A stretch of 64,000 nt of DNA, from positions 5,644,501-5,708,500 of the forward strand of contig OY987268.1 in assembly GCA_963920665.1 (NCBI GenBank), given 5' to 3'. Every line of letters starts with the position of its first letter. The stretch's first letter is position 1. Positions 15,001 to 30,000 of this stretch are shown here, piece by piece. The position numbers were made by a program, and so were the translations under genes. The notes beneath the pieces are model-generated. The model had not been told where the DNA came from and ran no database searches. It saw only the letters and a list, made by a program, of their open reading frames with translations. This DNA is from Straminergon stramineum (Eukaryota; Streptophyta; Bryopsida; Hypnales; Calliergonaceae).

Positions 15001-18000
15001 TGCATTTAAGTGGATGCTTCCTTATCCCGAGAAAGGATCCATCTATTCTTTTTGTTTTTGGAAACCAGAGCAAGTTTGGAAAGACTGGTTGTTGACAGTT
15101 GACAATCAACCCCCAAGCCTAGATGCGAGTTATAACAACATTATAGTTCCTACTTTGGATACAGCTCGCTACTCTTCTTTGCTTATTCTTCTTGTGCTTC
15201 ATCAGAAGCATGTAATGTTTTGCGGTCCTACTGGCACAGGTATGCTTTTTGCAACAATCATCCTTAAAACAAACAATGCATGGTCAAATTCAACTTACTT
15301 TTATGAATTTTTCATTAGACTTTAGTCATGGATTATTCCCATTCTTATTAATCTAGTTTATAAGCTAGTCTTGGTTCCTTGGTGTGGGATTTACAAAAGA
15401 GTAGAATATTTATTATTCAAGAAAAAATTATAACTTAATCAAGGTCTATTTTGTTGTTTTCTCCCCTGAGTGTTGGCTTTCCAGTCATTCAAGTGGTCAT
15501 AGACATGTCTTAAGTTTCCTTCAAAACTATAATCATGGTATGCTACTATTGTTGAAATATGAATCTTTATTCTTTGGAAATAGGAAAAACTGTGTATATC
15601 AAAAATAATCTAACTGGCTCATTGGACAAATCTGAATTCCGTAATATTATGTTGACTTTCTCTGCCCAAACGAATGCAAATCAAACTCAAGTACAACTAC
15701 TAACCTTACCTAATTTGGTTCTAGTACAAAAACCTACATAATAGTGTGCTACGAAAGTGTAAGTTATTAGCTAAGGTTTTGCAATAATGCATTATTTCCA
15801 ATTTTAACTTCTATTTAGAACTTTTATTTAGCTAGATTCCATTGATATCTACATTTAGTGAATGAGGTTACTAGAATAGTATAAAAATCTCTTAAGCGAT
15901 GGCAATCAAAACTCAAATAGTTTAATTTCTCTAAAAGTGCACTCATTGCACAATTTGCAATCCAACCTAAGCACCATAGGATAGTGCATAGTTGCAAAAC
16001 AAGACACCTTATTGATATTGCACTAAGATATAAATTTTTTTGAATGAAATTTACCTTACAACACTTGGAAGTGGTTTAAAGGAAGATTGCATACAATTAA
16101 TACTTGCATATTTCAATATTAGAAACTTCTCTTTAAGATTAAAATCTTTGAGATAGCTTCAATGACAATTTTAGTTACTATTCACTGAACTTAGGTTTTA
16201 TCGGGTGCTCTAAAATATCTAAATTTTTTATAATATACCTACTTACATGATAATGTTTGGTGTCAATTGATAACACTCTAACATTATTTTGATTTTTTGA
16301 GGGCATTAGGCCATCATAGAGAGCAAGTTGGACAAGAAAAAGAAGGGTATATATGGGCCATATCCCGAGGCACATTGTGTTGTTTTTGTCGACGACTTGA
16401 ACATGCCAGAGCTTGAAACATATGGTGCTCAACCTCCAATTGAAATTCTACGTCAATGGATGGATCACGGTGGTTGGTATTGACATGAATCTTCATTATT
16501 TCTACTAAAATTTTGTTTCTTGTAATCATAATGTTTATTGTCTAAAAAATTCTTCAATAAGGGGAGAAGCATCCTCCCTACTATTGGAATGGAATTCAGA
16601 TTGTCATACTAATAAGAGTGAAATAGGATGGGCTCGGATAATGGCTCTTGAATTGGCAAAGACCCATCTCTCATTTTGCTATTACTAAATTAATCCTTCT
16701 CTTCCTTTAAATGCTCATTATTGTGATTTTTATTTCAAATGGTGATTCAAATTTGATTATGCTAGGATCCTAATCTAAAGAATGTTATGTCTTAATTAGC
16801 ATGGATTAGAGCCAATATATTTAGTTTTGAACCTTCTACTGGAAAGAGTTCATCTTTAGATTTCTTTTTGGATTTTCAGAGTTCAAATTTTCTTCTTTTT
16901 GGTGATATTTACCATTCTTGAGGAGATCTCTCAATAGTCACAAATTTTAATTTAGTAGTTAACTTTGAATCCTCAATTCCATTTAGTATGTTAATAAAAA
17001 AACACTATTTCTTAATAGATGCCTAAAATGACAGGTATGATAGAGAAGACAACTCCTTTCGATATTTGGTAGACATTCAATTTGTCACAGCAATGGGTCC
17101 TCCGAGAGGTGGTCGAAATCCAGTGACACCCCGATACATGCGCCATTTCAATGTGTTGGCCATTTTGGATTTTGAGGACACTAGTCTTGCTGTGGTTTTC
17201 TCGATTATTTTTGATTGGTGGGCTAAAAAGTCCAAGCTTCCTCATGATGTAAGTATCTTCTGACTTTTTGAAATTTGGCTTCTATCTACTATAAGACAAA
17301 ATAATATTAGCAATACTTTAAGCATTTTAACTTATGTAGTAGAGTGATTTGTGGAAGTTAGATGTTTGGATCAATGTAAAGATAATTGGTTACAAGAACC
17401 AAATTAGCTGAAATCAAACATTAGTTATCAATTCTTAAGTAGTTCTTAAACAATTTAAAAATAGAAAGATGTAGGCCATCATTAGTAGAAGTAGATACAT
17501 TCACTTCCAATCTATGAAAAATAACTATCAATACAAACATTTATCCAAGTCGTGCTATCTTTCACCACTTGCTAATGATCGTATCAACATGTGTAAATAC
17601 ATGGGTTGTTGTTGCCGCTAGGGATTGGATGAGGAAATAATATTAGATCACTATCGATTTTAGAAACCTCTACCTTATAGTTTAGTCCTATCATTGTATT
17701 TCAACTATTATAATCTTTGATGAGTGCAAGTTCAATGTTATGAGAATTAATTTTGAGCGGTGAAGAATTGTTCAAAATGCTTAAATGCACATATTTGGAT
17801 TTTGGATGTATTAAGTGTGAAAAATTGATGAGAGGGGGTTATTGATGATTGATAAGGTGGCGAGCATGAATGCCATCCTAGTGGACGGAACTATTGACAT
17901 CTACCGCACCATTCAAAGGGAACTCTTACCGACGCCCTCCAAATCGCACTACTTGTTCAACTTGCGAGACTTATCCAAGGTGTTCCAGGGTATGTGCATG

Positions 18001-21000
18001 TTTGCTGGTGTGATGGAGGGGAAGAAAACCATGGTGAAGTTGTGGAGTCATGAATGCCTGCGGGTCTTTCACGATAGGCTTGTCAATGATGAAGATCGCC
18101 TCTGGTTCTTCAAGTATTTGCAAAACCGTGTAGAGGTGAAGCTACAACAAAGCATTGATTATGTGTACGACTCAATGGCTGATGAAGCTTCCATGACTAA
18201 TGTATACAAAAAGTTGGCGTTTGGAGATATTATGGACCCTACTGCAATACCAAAAAAGTACTACTCTTTTTCTTACATGTTATTTCTTGTGCATACCTCC
18301 CAATATTGAATCATGAGCTTGAATTAATTAATGTTGTAGCTTCTCAAATTTTACCATTAAGAAGAAATTTCAATGAAATTAGATTGTTTCAAGAACTTTG
18401 AGGCATCATAAAGAAGATCTTTATCACCATTCATTGGGAGGTCTCCATTGTAGATACAGTGATTAAGAGGAAGAGTCCCATGGTTTTAGTAACTACATGG
18501 AGGTTTTACTATTTCATATTGTAGGGAAGCATTTATATGAACATTATTCTCATTGAGAGACCTCTTTGCAAATCATAGAATTTTTTTCTATATAATGTCT
18601 TCTAAAGCTCCTAAAATACTCTAATTTTATAAATAATCCTGAAATTTAGACTTTAATATTATTATAAAGGATTGTTGTTGTTCAATCTTTGCATTTGTTT
18701 AAAAGTACGTCATCTTGGTCTTATTCAAGCATATCAAGCATTTTTGGGGTGCAGGTATGAGGAGATTAGTGACCATGTCAAACTCTTACAAATGCTTCAC
18801 GAAGGGCTAAATGAATTCAATGCTCAAACTAGAAGCCCCATGAATCTTGTTCTTTTTACATATGCTGCACAGCATGTTTTGCGGATTAGTCGCATCATCA
18901 GGCAACCATTTGGAAATGCACTCTTAGTCGGAGTGGGAGGTGGTGGTAGACAGTCCTTCACTCGATTAGCCACATCTATGGCTGGATTTGGAATTTTTCA
19001 AGTGGAAATCACAAAATTGTATGGTATTATGGAATGGTGTGAAGATTTAAAGGTACTCAATACTATACTTTTGTAAGGAATTAATGTATAGCAACATTAG
19101 TCCTAAATATTTGAGTTTAGAAACAACCAATAGAAATGCCTAGAAACCACAAAGGAATGCAATGTTTGGTCACTAATAATATACATGAAGCTATTATTTG
19201 CTTACAATTTATTTGTTGTTGAATATTTGGTCCAAGAGTCACTCACTTCATTGTGGCACCTTCATCCACAGATAGTCTTGAAAAAAGCAGGAGCAGACAA
19301 CATGTCCACGGTATTCCTATTCAATGACACACAGCTAAAGTTAGAGCAATTTTTGGAAGATATCAACAACATCTTGAACACAGGCGAGGTATGTCTACAC
19401 AAATTAGATCCAACCAAAGTTGTGTCAATCATTTGAATGCTTGGATATCTTCTATTGAATCATTCATAAATAGTTGGTTAGCTCTTTAATTCAATTTTGA
19501 AGACATCCTAAGCAATTGCTTCTAATCAATGGATCAATTGCCAAGTATAATAAGTGTTAGCTAGAAAAACTCTCAAAAGCATCCTCTCAATTACAATACT
19601 CTCTCAAAAGGAACCCTTCCACCCATTTTAGTTTGTTCAATTATGTTCTCATGCAAATCCTATATCTTGATAATTGTATGGTTTTTTGACGCATAGAGTT
19701 GAATAGAAATTGGAGACCAAATCTACAATTTTTCCTTCTAATGCTTTGTTTCTTTTAGGTACCCAATTTGTACCCTAAAGATGAAATTATGCCGTTGTTG
19801 GATGCTGTTCGAAACCGCGCCAAAAAAGTTGGTCGGGATGGTTCCATTGCAGAACTATATATGTACTTTGTTGATCAATGTCGAACCAACCTCCACATGG
19901 TTATCGCCATGAGTCCCTTTGGAGATGCCTTTCGCACTCGGTTGCGTATGTTCCCTTCTCTAGTGAATTGTTGTACTATTGATTGGTTTAGTGAATGGCC
20001 TGAGGAGGCTTTGAGCTCAGTCGCCACCAATTTTGTTTCCTCTGTAAGCTCTACATCCTGTGTAATAGCCCTTTTAATTGGTTTGTCAAAGTCTATTATT
20101 TACAAAAATGAATTGATGCACAAATACTAGATAACTCAAATATGGAAAATTTTGTGAAAATTTTGGTATTCCATATACCATTTTCCATTCATTTCTAGGG
20201 CAAGCATAGATTTCAAACTGCACGGTCTAAACGTGAAAATGCTAGGTTGGTGGAATACCACCATTTTAACAAAATATCTATTAAATCTAGAGCCTTGTTG
20301 TGGAAGTTAATACTATAAATGATGAGCTAAGAAAGCATTATATGTTTTCCAAAATTAGGCTTCTACATTCATGTGATTGCAAGAAACACTTGTCCTATTT
20401 TTTGTCCCCTTGCCCTTAGACATGTGTTTTTTTGGTCATAACTTTTGCATTGTAAGTCCGTTCATCTTGAAATTTGGAACGAAGGTACACATAAAAGTTT
20501 CACACATTTTGTATCTTTTGTTTTTTTTTAAAATTACTTTACTATTTTTAAAGTGCCCCAAATTGTGTGTCTACCTTGGCCATTTTGGGGGGTTTTGAGC
20601 CAAAGTTGTACCCAAAAATGAGAATTGCAAGCCACAAATTGGAGAAGTTGGAGGTGTACTTGCATTCCAATGAGAGACGAAGAGTTTTTTGCAAAAAAAC
20701 TTTGCATGAGGTGTCTACATGGGGCCAAAGTGACTGTTGTTTGCGCACATTTTTTGGGCAGGAGAAAATTTTCTTTGAAGAATTTTTTTGGTGCAATGTG
20801 AGAGTAGGCTTGTCCACAAAAATGCCTTTTTTTCTAGGAATTTTTTGAATTTTTTTTAAATTACTAAAAATGAAAAGGTCCATAGACCCCTTTTGTGCTA
20901 TTTTTTGCTCCAAGTGGCTTCTATAGTACTCTATAGTAGTCTATAGTACTCCATAATATTGTATAGTATTGAATCAATGGTTAAGATCTATATGCGCCCG

Positions 21001-24000
21001 AAATCGATAGTTGAGATTTGTAGGCACAGTTTGATGGGCAAAATTGATAGTAGTCCATAGTATTGCCAGTCCTACGACTAGAAATCAGGTTTTTGAGCAA
21101 AAAACGTGAAGAGTTTCTTGCAATCACCCATGAATCCTTAATATGCTATAAGAAGAATTAGATGTCATTGTCAAAAGTCAAAACTTGTGAAACTTTTTGA
21201 CTTTTTTCAATTTGTAAGGAACTTGGATTCTTGATGAGTATGCAAATGTTAATAAGAATAATGTGGACTAATAAACTTATTTTCTTGAATGGTTAACAGA
21301 TAGGCATCGATGAGAAATATCATTCAACAGTGCGTGATATGTGCATGAGGTTTCATACCCGAGGCTCAACTTTATCTACTGCTTTTCTTCAAGAACAAGG
21401 ACGCTACATTTACGTCACACCCACCTCGTATTTGGAGCTCTTGGCTACATACAAAGATCTTCTTCATTTGAAGCGCAAAGAGGTTGACCGAGTTAGAAAT
21501 AGATATTCGGTAAACTATTACGTTCGCCTTGCAAAAAAACACTATAGCCACCAAACAATTTCTTCTTTGTAAGCACATTAAAAAAAAATTATTTTTTTTT
21601 ATAAAACCTTATGGCATAGTTGTGGGTTCGATACCTGGCAATGATAGGTTCCTTACCTTGCGTGAAAACAACCTCCCTCTTGATAGAACCCCTTGCAGAG
21701 TGTTTTCTGAACACGCTTGTTTCAAAAAAAATTGGGTTTTATGCCTTGTTTTGCCTTTTTGGAGGCTAGTTTGTTGAAAATTCTAATAGAGATATTGAAT
21801 CAAATTCATTCGTTTTCTAGATTATCCAACCTCGATTTGTATCCATTGTTGTATAATGCATTGAGTCATCTTATTCTAAAAATATAACCTTGTTGGGAGT
21901 AGATGTATTCAATTTGTTACTCTCTAGATCCACTTTCAAGTCTTGACCTTCATTTCCTAGAATGTGATGCTAAGAAGAAAAAGAGTAAGGCTTGTTTTAA
22001 GATTGTAGTGGAAAAAGGTTTTGTTCATGGTATTTCTATGATGCTTATTTCATGATTGTGTGGATCTACAGATGGGATTGGAAAAGGTGTTCTTTGCAGA
22101 GGGTCAAGTGACTGTCATGAAACAGGAATTGGAAGATCTTCAACCGATTTTGCTCCAGACAACAAAAGATACCAACAAATTATTGGCACAAATTGACAAA
22201 GATACAAAGGAAGCAGAAGCCACTCGTGCAATTGTTGAAGCAGAGGAAGCAATAGCTAATATTAAAGCAGCAGAGGCCAAAGCCATCAAGGATGATTGTG
22301 AGGTTGAACTTGCTGTGGTAAGAATTTGTAGGAGATGAGCAACTAGATAAAGCAAATTGAGACTTGGAAAGATTTACAACCTATGCGTTCAATAGTTCAT
22401 ATTATGCATGAATGTGAATTTATGTCAATAATTACATTTTTGTATGGTAGAGGATACCCTTTGCATCACTTGAAGTACTTCAACATTTGTAGGAGTGTCA
22501 CTTTTGGAAGAGCTATAAAAAGATATTTTTGTTCAGAAGCCAAATCAATTGAGATCTAAATTTTATCACCATACATGCATTTTTTATGCAATTTCAAAGT
22601 CAAGGTTGTAGACTACTATAAGTCAAATTTTGAAAGTACAATTCCATTTCCATTCAAAGATTAGTGGCCATAGACATTTCGCAAAGACTTGATCAAGTCT
22701 CTAATAGTTTTTGCATCCTCTACCTGAGAATGTGAGTTTTTTCATTTCTTATGCAATTTCATAGTCAGTGGGAGGTTGTAGACCACTGTAAGTGAAACTT
22801 TGAAAGTAGACAATTTCATTTCTATTAAAAGATTAGTGGCTATACTCATTTAGTGAAAATGTGATCAAGTCTCTAATAGTTTTTGCATCCTCTACCTTAG
22901 GGTTGTGGGTACTTCACTCATCTTGTTAAGAATAGTTCAAATTTCAATCATATGAACATCCTTGCGCATTGCCATCATCATTCTACTTTTCAAGACATTT
23001 ATTGTTGATCAAGCATGGGTAAGAATTTATCTTTGTTCTCCTTGATGCTAATGAAAAGTGTAAAAGGTCATTTTTCTTCTTGAACATTATTTCTAACCAA
23101 TAGCTAGAAGGATGAAAGATCACATCTAGAAAACTCATGAAGAGTATATTCGAGATGATTACTAACATATTTTTTGGGGGATTGGTGATTTTTTGCTTAG
23201 GCGATGCCCATGTTAAATGATGCCCTTGCTGCACTAGATACACTTACTAAAGTTGATATCACTGAAGTCAAGGCCATGAAGAATCCTCCTGCTGCTGTCA
23301 AGCTTGTAATGGAGGCGTGTTGTATTATGAAAGGGGTAAATATAAGCAATTTGCATTGCTAAATCATGTCTTCAACTACTTAGCAAGTAGGGGTTGTAAT
23401 CTAAGATTAAATTTCTCGGATTGCAAAACGTCTAGTTTTTAGATACTACAACTATCTTAAGCATTTTCTACAAAAAAAACTACATCTCCATGTGTTGCTC
23501 AATAGTCGCATATTTAGGTAATTTTGCCCTTCAATGTTTTAATAAGTTTTTAGCAGACCCTTCTTTACTATCAATGTACATGGCAATTGGACAAAAGACT
23601 CAAAAGTTGAAATTCATTGTACAGACACTTAGTGAGAGGCAAATTAATTGTCTTTTTTTTGTAATTATTTATTCATCTCACATGGAATGAGGTCAAGATT
23701 GTGTGCAAGAAAGTACATGGATCCCTTCTCTTCACTTGTGTAGGCAACTTCACAAGAATATTATGTTAGCATTTGTCAAGAATTTTGAACTTGGATTCAA
23801 TGTCTTTCTTGTGATTACAGGTGGCATATAGGAAGATTCTTGATCCTAATAAACCCGGCTCAAAGATGATAGATTATTGGGGACCAACACAACAAATGCT
23901 AGCTGACAACAACTTTCTAGCATCTCTCAAGACATACGACAAGGACAATATGTCTGAGGCTTTGATGATCCAGATCCAACCATACATTGTTGACCCCAAT

Positions 24001-27000
24001 TTTGACCCTGCTGTTGTAAAAAAGGCATCAAAAGCAGCATATGGACTTTGTTGTTGGATTCGTGCTATGGAAAGCTATGACAAAGTCAATAAGGTAAATG
24101 AAGCCAAATGCTTAGTTGAATGAAAGGGTGTTTTTAGTTGCATTTTAGTCAAAAGAGCACTTGATGCATAGGCCCATTTTGTATCCTTGTCACTAGAGCA
24201 AAATTAATCCTATGTCTTACATCCCAAACATCTTCATGTTGTAAAATCTATCAAAAAATTTGGTTGAAACAATATAGGAATGTAAATGTTGTCTCAACCA
24301 AAGATAGCAACAAAATTTTCGGAAGGATTTTGTTTCAATAGGTGGTTTCTCCTCCATCCTCTAGGCACCCCTTATTTTTTGGTGAAAGCAACATTATAGG
24401 GATGGAGGGTTTTTTTTCAAGGAATTTATTACTAGTAAGTGCTCGCATTTTAACCACATTATTCGACCAATGATGAAAATTTACCACATGTATGGCCTAC
24501 TCATCATAGATTGTGGCACCGAAGAAGGCAAAGCTAGCTGCTGCAACTACTGAATTTGAAAAACTACAAGTAGCATTGGCTACAAAGAAAGCGATTCTAA
24601 AACAAGTTGAAGAGAAACTTGCAGAGCTTCAAGAGCAACTAAGGCAAAAAGGAGAAGAGAAAGCCGCTCTTGAAGCTGAAGTGTTAAATTGCGAAAATGT
24701 AAGAGTCATAATACTTCATCACCATCTAAGACTACAGTCTAAGTTCATAGTGGTAGATGTGGAAGGGATGATGTAAATCAGTTGCTTTGATCACATACAT
24801 TGAGATTATGTATATGACAAGCTCTTGCAATGAAGGCGATAATCCTAGTTGTAAGTGCTTGTTCTACGATGCATTGAGCCCTAGTTACTTATCCCACATT
24901 AAGAATTTTATTGAAAGAAATCTACTACACAATTTGGCTTGTAAAGTATAAAATTCATGTAAGAAAGTTCATTCAATTGATTCAACATACAAATAATTAT
25001 TTTTGGACAACATAATTAGCTCTAAACTCAATCATTTGTTGCTTAGTAACTAAGTAGATGATTCTTCTATACAACTACAAACGTGATAAAAGATTGTCAC
25101 GGTTGAATGGATACAGAAACTCACTAGAGCAGCACAGCTCATCAATGGACTAGGAGGTGAAAAAGTTCGATGGACACAAATTATCAAAGATCTAGGAGTC
25201 CAGTACATCAACCTAATGGGAGATGTGTTGCTTTCATCTGGATACATCGCCTACCTTGGTGCTGTGAGCATAGCATATCGTGAAGCTACTATGAAGGATT
25301 GGGACACTGCTTGTCGAGAATATGAGATTCCTTGCTCTGAGGAGTTTTCATTGGCAAAAATTCTTGGCGATCCTGTGATAATTCGAGACTGGGTGATTTC
25401 TGGACTTCCCAATGACAACTTCTCTATTGATAATGCGATTATTATGAGTGTGGCAAGGCGGTGGCCATTGCTAATTGATCCTCAAGGACAGGCCAATAAG
25501 TGGATTAGAGTAAGCCAATTCTATAGCTCTTTTGTGTTAATCAAATTTTCTCTATCATAGATATTGTACTCTTACAATTTCTATACAAATATAAAATTCT
25601 TCAAAATGCCTAAAAATTTAGAAATCTATTTTTAAGAAGAAAAATAAATTTGAATGAATTTTGTAAGAAAAGTCAAGATATTTCAAATTCCTTGAAATTT
25701 ACTATTTTAGTAAGTTTATTATAAACCTCTTCCTACGAATTTATTCTAAACTATTTGGGGTCTAAAGTCTCACATTTTCCTTAATTTTGGATTGAGGTAG
25801 AACAAAGAAAAGAAAAACAATCTACAAACCATGAAGCTAAGTGATGGAGACTTCATGCATAAGCTTGAAAGTTGCCTTCAATTCGGCTTTCCATTGCTCC
25901 TTGAAAACGTCCTTGAAGAGCTTGATCCAGCATTAGAACCCGTACTCAAGAAAGCTATCTTCAAGGCTGGTGGGTCATACCAAATCAAACTTGGGGAGAA
26001 CATCCTTGAATACAATCCAAAGTTTAAGTTCTACATCACTACTAAACTACACAATCCACATTATTTTCCAGAGGTAAATTTGTGATTAATTATTAAATGA
26101 AAAGCTTACATATTGAAGCTTGTTAATGCCTGTAAATACTTAGACTTCTAAAAGACTCGTATTTCTAACTTTAGTTGATTCTTGGAAGGAATTTTCTTAG
26201 AGGAATCATTCAATAAGACACTATGAGAATAGAGAGGATTAGTATATTAGATGGAACTTGAATGTGAATCTATAGCTCAAAATTAGAGTTACTGAAATTA
26301 TCTTGTTTTAGTTTTGAACAAGGTTTAGAATGTATTAAAAAAACAAAATTAACACATTATGAGTTGTCATTTAGCCATTATAACGCATTAGAAGAGTATT
26401 TGGACACATGTTCTCACTTACTGATCTACCTATTGTAATTGTTGCCTTTTATCCCAAGTTTTTTCAAGTTTTATTTCAAGTTTTATTTATTATGGTTTAA
26501 ACTTGTACTTGCTTTCTACTAATCTTGCTCAAAATCTCTTGATAGCCACGCATTAGTGTCTTGACTTGCCTAATTATTCACGACTAAGGAAATTCTACAG
26601 AACACAACAAACACCAAAAATGATCAAGTTTGGAACTTATTGTTGATGGCAATAGCAATTTTGGCAAGTGTGAAGAGTATTCTATACACTTACTAGCTCT
26701 ACAATTCCTATCCATGCCAATGGAACTAAATCATTGTTCTTAATTGTGCAGGTAGCAGTGAAGGTTACACTATTGAATTTCATGATTACACCCGAGGGTT
26801 TGCAAGATCAATTGTTGGGTGAAGCTGTGAAGCATGAAAGACCTGACTTGGAGGAAGAGAAAACTCAATTGGTATTACAAGGTGCAGAGAATGCTAAACA
26901 ACTAAAAGAAACTGAAGATCGGATAATAGAGGTGTTCCTTAATCTCTTTGATATGCCCTCAAAAAGTCAAAAGGTCTTAAATAATTGTGGAACATAGGTT

Positions 27001-30000
27001 GAATGTTTGACACATATTCTTGGGTGATTGCAAAAAACACTTGTCCTATTTTTTGTCCCCTTGCCCTCAGACATGTGTTTTTTTGGTCATAACTTTTGCA
27101 TTGTAAGTCCATTCACCTTGAAATTTGGAATGAAGGTACACATAAAAGTTTCACACATTCTCTATATTTATATTTTAAAATTACTTTACTATTTTTAAAA
27201 TGCCCCAAATTGTGTGTCTACCTTGGCCATTTTGGGGGGTTTTGAGCCAAAGTTGTACCCAAAAATGAGAATTGCAAGCCACAAATTGGAGAAGTTGGAG
27301 GTGTACTTGCATTCCAATGAGAGACGAAGAGTTTTTTGCAAAAAAACTTTGCATGAGGTGTCTACATGGGGCCAAAGTGACTGTTGTTTGTGCGCATTTT
27401 TTGCGCAGGAGAAAATTTTCCTTCAAGAATTTTTTGGTGCAATGCGAGAACAAGCTTGTCTTTGAAAATGACTTCTTTTATGGGATTTTTTGAATTTTTT
27501 TTAAATTACCAAAAATGAAAAGGTCTATTGATCCCTTTTGGCTATTTTTTGCTCCGAGTGGCTTCTATAGTACTCCATAGTAGTCTATAGTACTCCATAG
27601 TATTGTATAGTATTGAATCAACGGTTAAGATCTATAGGTGCCCGAAATCAATAGTTGAGATTCACAAGTGCAGTTTGACAGGCAAAATTGATAGTAGTCT
27701 GTTGTACTGCCAATCCTACAACCAAAAAATGTGTTTTTGAGCCAAAAATGTGAAGTGTTTCTTGCAATCACCCTCTTTGAGTGTATTGTCAATTGTAGTT
27801 AGTACCCTATTACAAGTATGCTGGATATTCTAAGTTGTTGCTTTTGAAAAGGTTTTATTAGAGAGGTATGAATGTACCAACTTGGTCTTCTAAACCCTTG
27901 AAATACACTAGATGATGGAGAAGAACCTAGAGGTCTTGGTATTGAAGTCTTGGTCAAAAAGCGTGAGCATCTAAAGAACTAGTGAAGGATAGTGAAGAAA
28001 TTTAATAATTAGATCCAATTGTGACTACAACTAGTAGTTTTTACTTGTCCAAGTAGGTCAAGAAAATTGACAATCATATTAATCTCTTGAATGTGCAACA
28101 AAATGGTAGGTATTGTCAAGTGCTGAGGGGAATATTCTAGAAGATGAGATAGCAATCAACATCATCTCTTCATCCAAGGTGCTCTCTATAGAGATCTCAG
28201 AGAAGCAGAAGATTGCCGTAGTCACTGAAGCTAAGATTGATACAACACGCTTGGGCTACATCCCGGTCGCTCAGCACGTCTCCGCTCTTTTCTTCACAGT
28301 CTCTTCCCTTGCCAATATTGATCCAATGTACCAGTACTCACTCACATGGTAAGCTCTTCTCACTTACACTCATTAAAATTTGAGTCAATTTATTAATAGA
28401 GTTCATTCTTATATGTGTATTTGAAATTCTTAACCATGGTTGCCAGTCCTGCTCAGGTACCTGACATTGTTCAATTCAGCAATGGTAAAGTCGGAGAAGT
28501 CCAAAGACCTCCCAAAACGAATTGCTATCTTGAATGACTATTTTCAATATCTTTTGTATTGCAATGTTGCACGGAGTCTCTTTGAGAAAGACAAGATGTT
28601 GTTGTCTTTGCTTCTAAATACAACAAATATGATTAGAGAAGGGAGCATGGATCCAGAAGAGTGGACTTTTTTTTTAGTTGGCCCTTCATCCACTACAAAA
28701 GTCTCTAAGCCTAATCCTTCCAAGTGGTTGTCTGATAAGCTGTGGAATGAAATGGTTTGGCTCTCAAGGATTCCAACATTTGTGGTACTATTAAATATTT
28801 TCCTTTATAGTCCAAATTCTCACATTTTCAATTGTTGAGACCAAAATCATTTACCCATTGGTGCTTGAACAAATTCAACTTTGTAAACTCTTCGTTAAAT
28901 CATTGTAACATTCAAAACATATCAATAGTTATCATTGGTTAATCTCTTTGTTGGTGCATTTTTCTACCTTCTTTGAACTTCCTATATGATTGATTTTAAC
29001 CTATAAAGATATTGTCATTTAGGCAACCTTGGGAGTTCAGTTGTAAGATAAGATAAATTGAAAGACAACTTTTTTCCAATCATTGAGTTCATTGTAAGCA
29101 TGGTAGTATCAATGTTTGCCATTGAGACAATACAATGAATTAGATGGTTGATAACAATGGATGTCATAGAGATGCACCAAACTTACATAGCACTTGTTAA
29201 TTCTCTTTATGTGACATAATTGATAAAAGAGTCTCCAACACACTCATAGTCCATGCTCATATTAATCTCAAAATTGCTTTTTGTTTGTAACTACATTAAG
29301 AGGGGTTTTTTAAGTAGGACAGAGGGGGGTTCTAACCTTGTGTTAGTTAAAACAAGAGGGTGAATCTAGAAGAAATCTTTGAATTTATAAAAGTAACAAT
29401 TGGAATTGAACATCTAAACATTTCACATGCACTGATCACAGGGATTGTCAACCTCATTCACAAAAAATCCTCTAGGTTGGCAAGGTTTTTACAATTGTCT
29501 AGAGCCCTACAATGAACCAATGCCTGAGGATTGGCCCCAAAGACTAAATATTTTCCAAGGGCTTCTTGTCATTCGTGTATTGCGACCAGACAAACTAGTG
29601 GGTGCTATCAATAGTTTCCTTTTGGATTCTATGGGACAACGTTACATTGAACCTCCTGGATTCAACTTAGCAAGCGCATTTGGAGATTCGAGTGCCTTAA
29701 TCCCCCTCATTTTTATGCTCTCTCCCGGGTCTGACCCAATGGCTGCTTTGCTAAAGTATGCAGAAGAAGATGCTCATGAGGTAATCAATTCACTTCTTTA
29801 TCTCAATGTGGGTGTGCATTTAACTTAGATCCCATAAGCTGAATGAATACTTTAAATTGCCCTATAAAGAATTGAAGTTTATTCATTTTCTATTTTGTTT
29901 GTTTTTATTTTTTTTAGCAAAAATCAAAAAGCATTGATGGTTGTCACATAGTGAATCTCCTCTTCTAATTTACATGTACTAATGAACCAATGAAGTATAA

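Larger units (their letters stand above)
18755..21509 (+). other. AAA4 module, P-loop GVGGGGRQS
   Basis: Exons 29-32. The P-loop region reads [17 protein letters not shown]; most dyneins have GVGGSG[KR]QS or RSS, so the small serine is a glycine here. Downstream are [39 protein letters not shown] and [15 protein letters not shown], then [11 protein letters not shown] at the start of the stalk approach. The intron 20044-21299 is the longest in the gene and contains two mobile elements. Confidence 0.88.

Noticed and set aside
20548..20913. Overlapping ORFs on both strands (also 27181-27493)
   Set aside because: They lie inside the two near-identical TIR elements; conservation follows from recent duplication of the element, and the translations resemble no protein.
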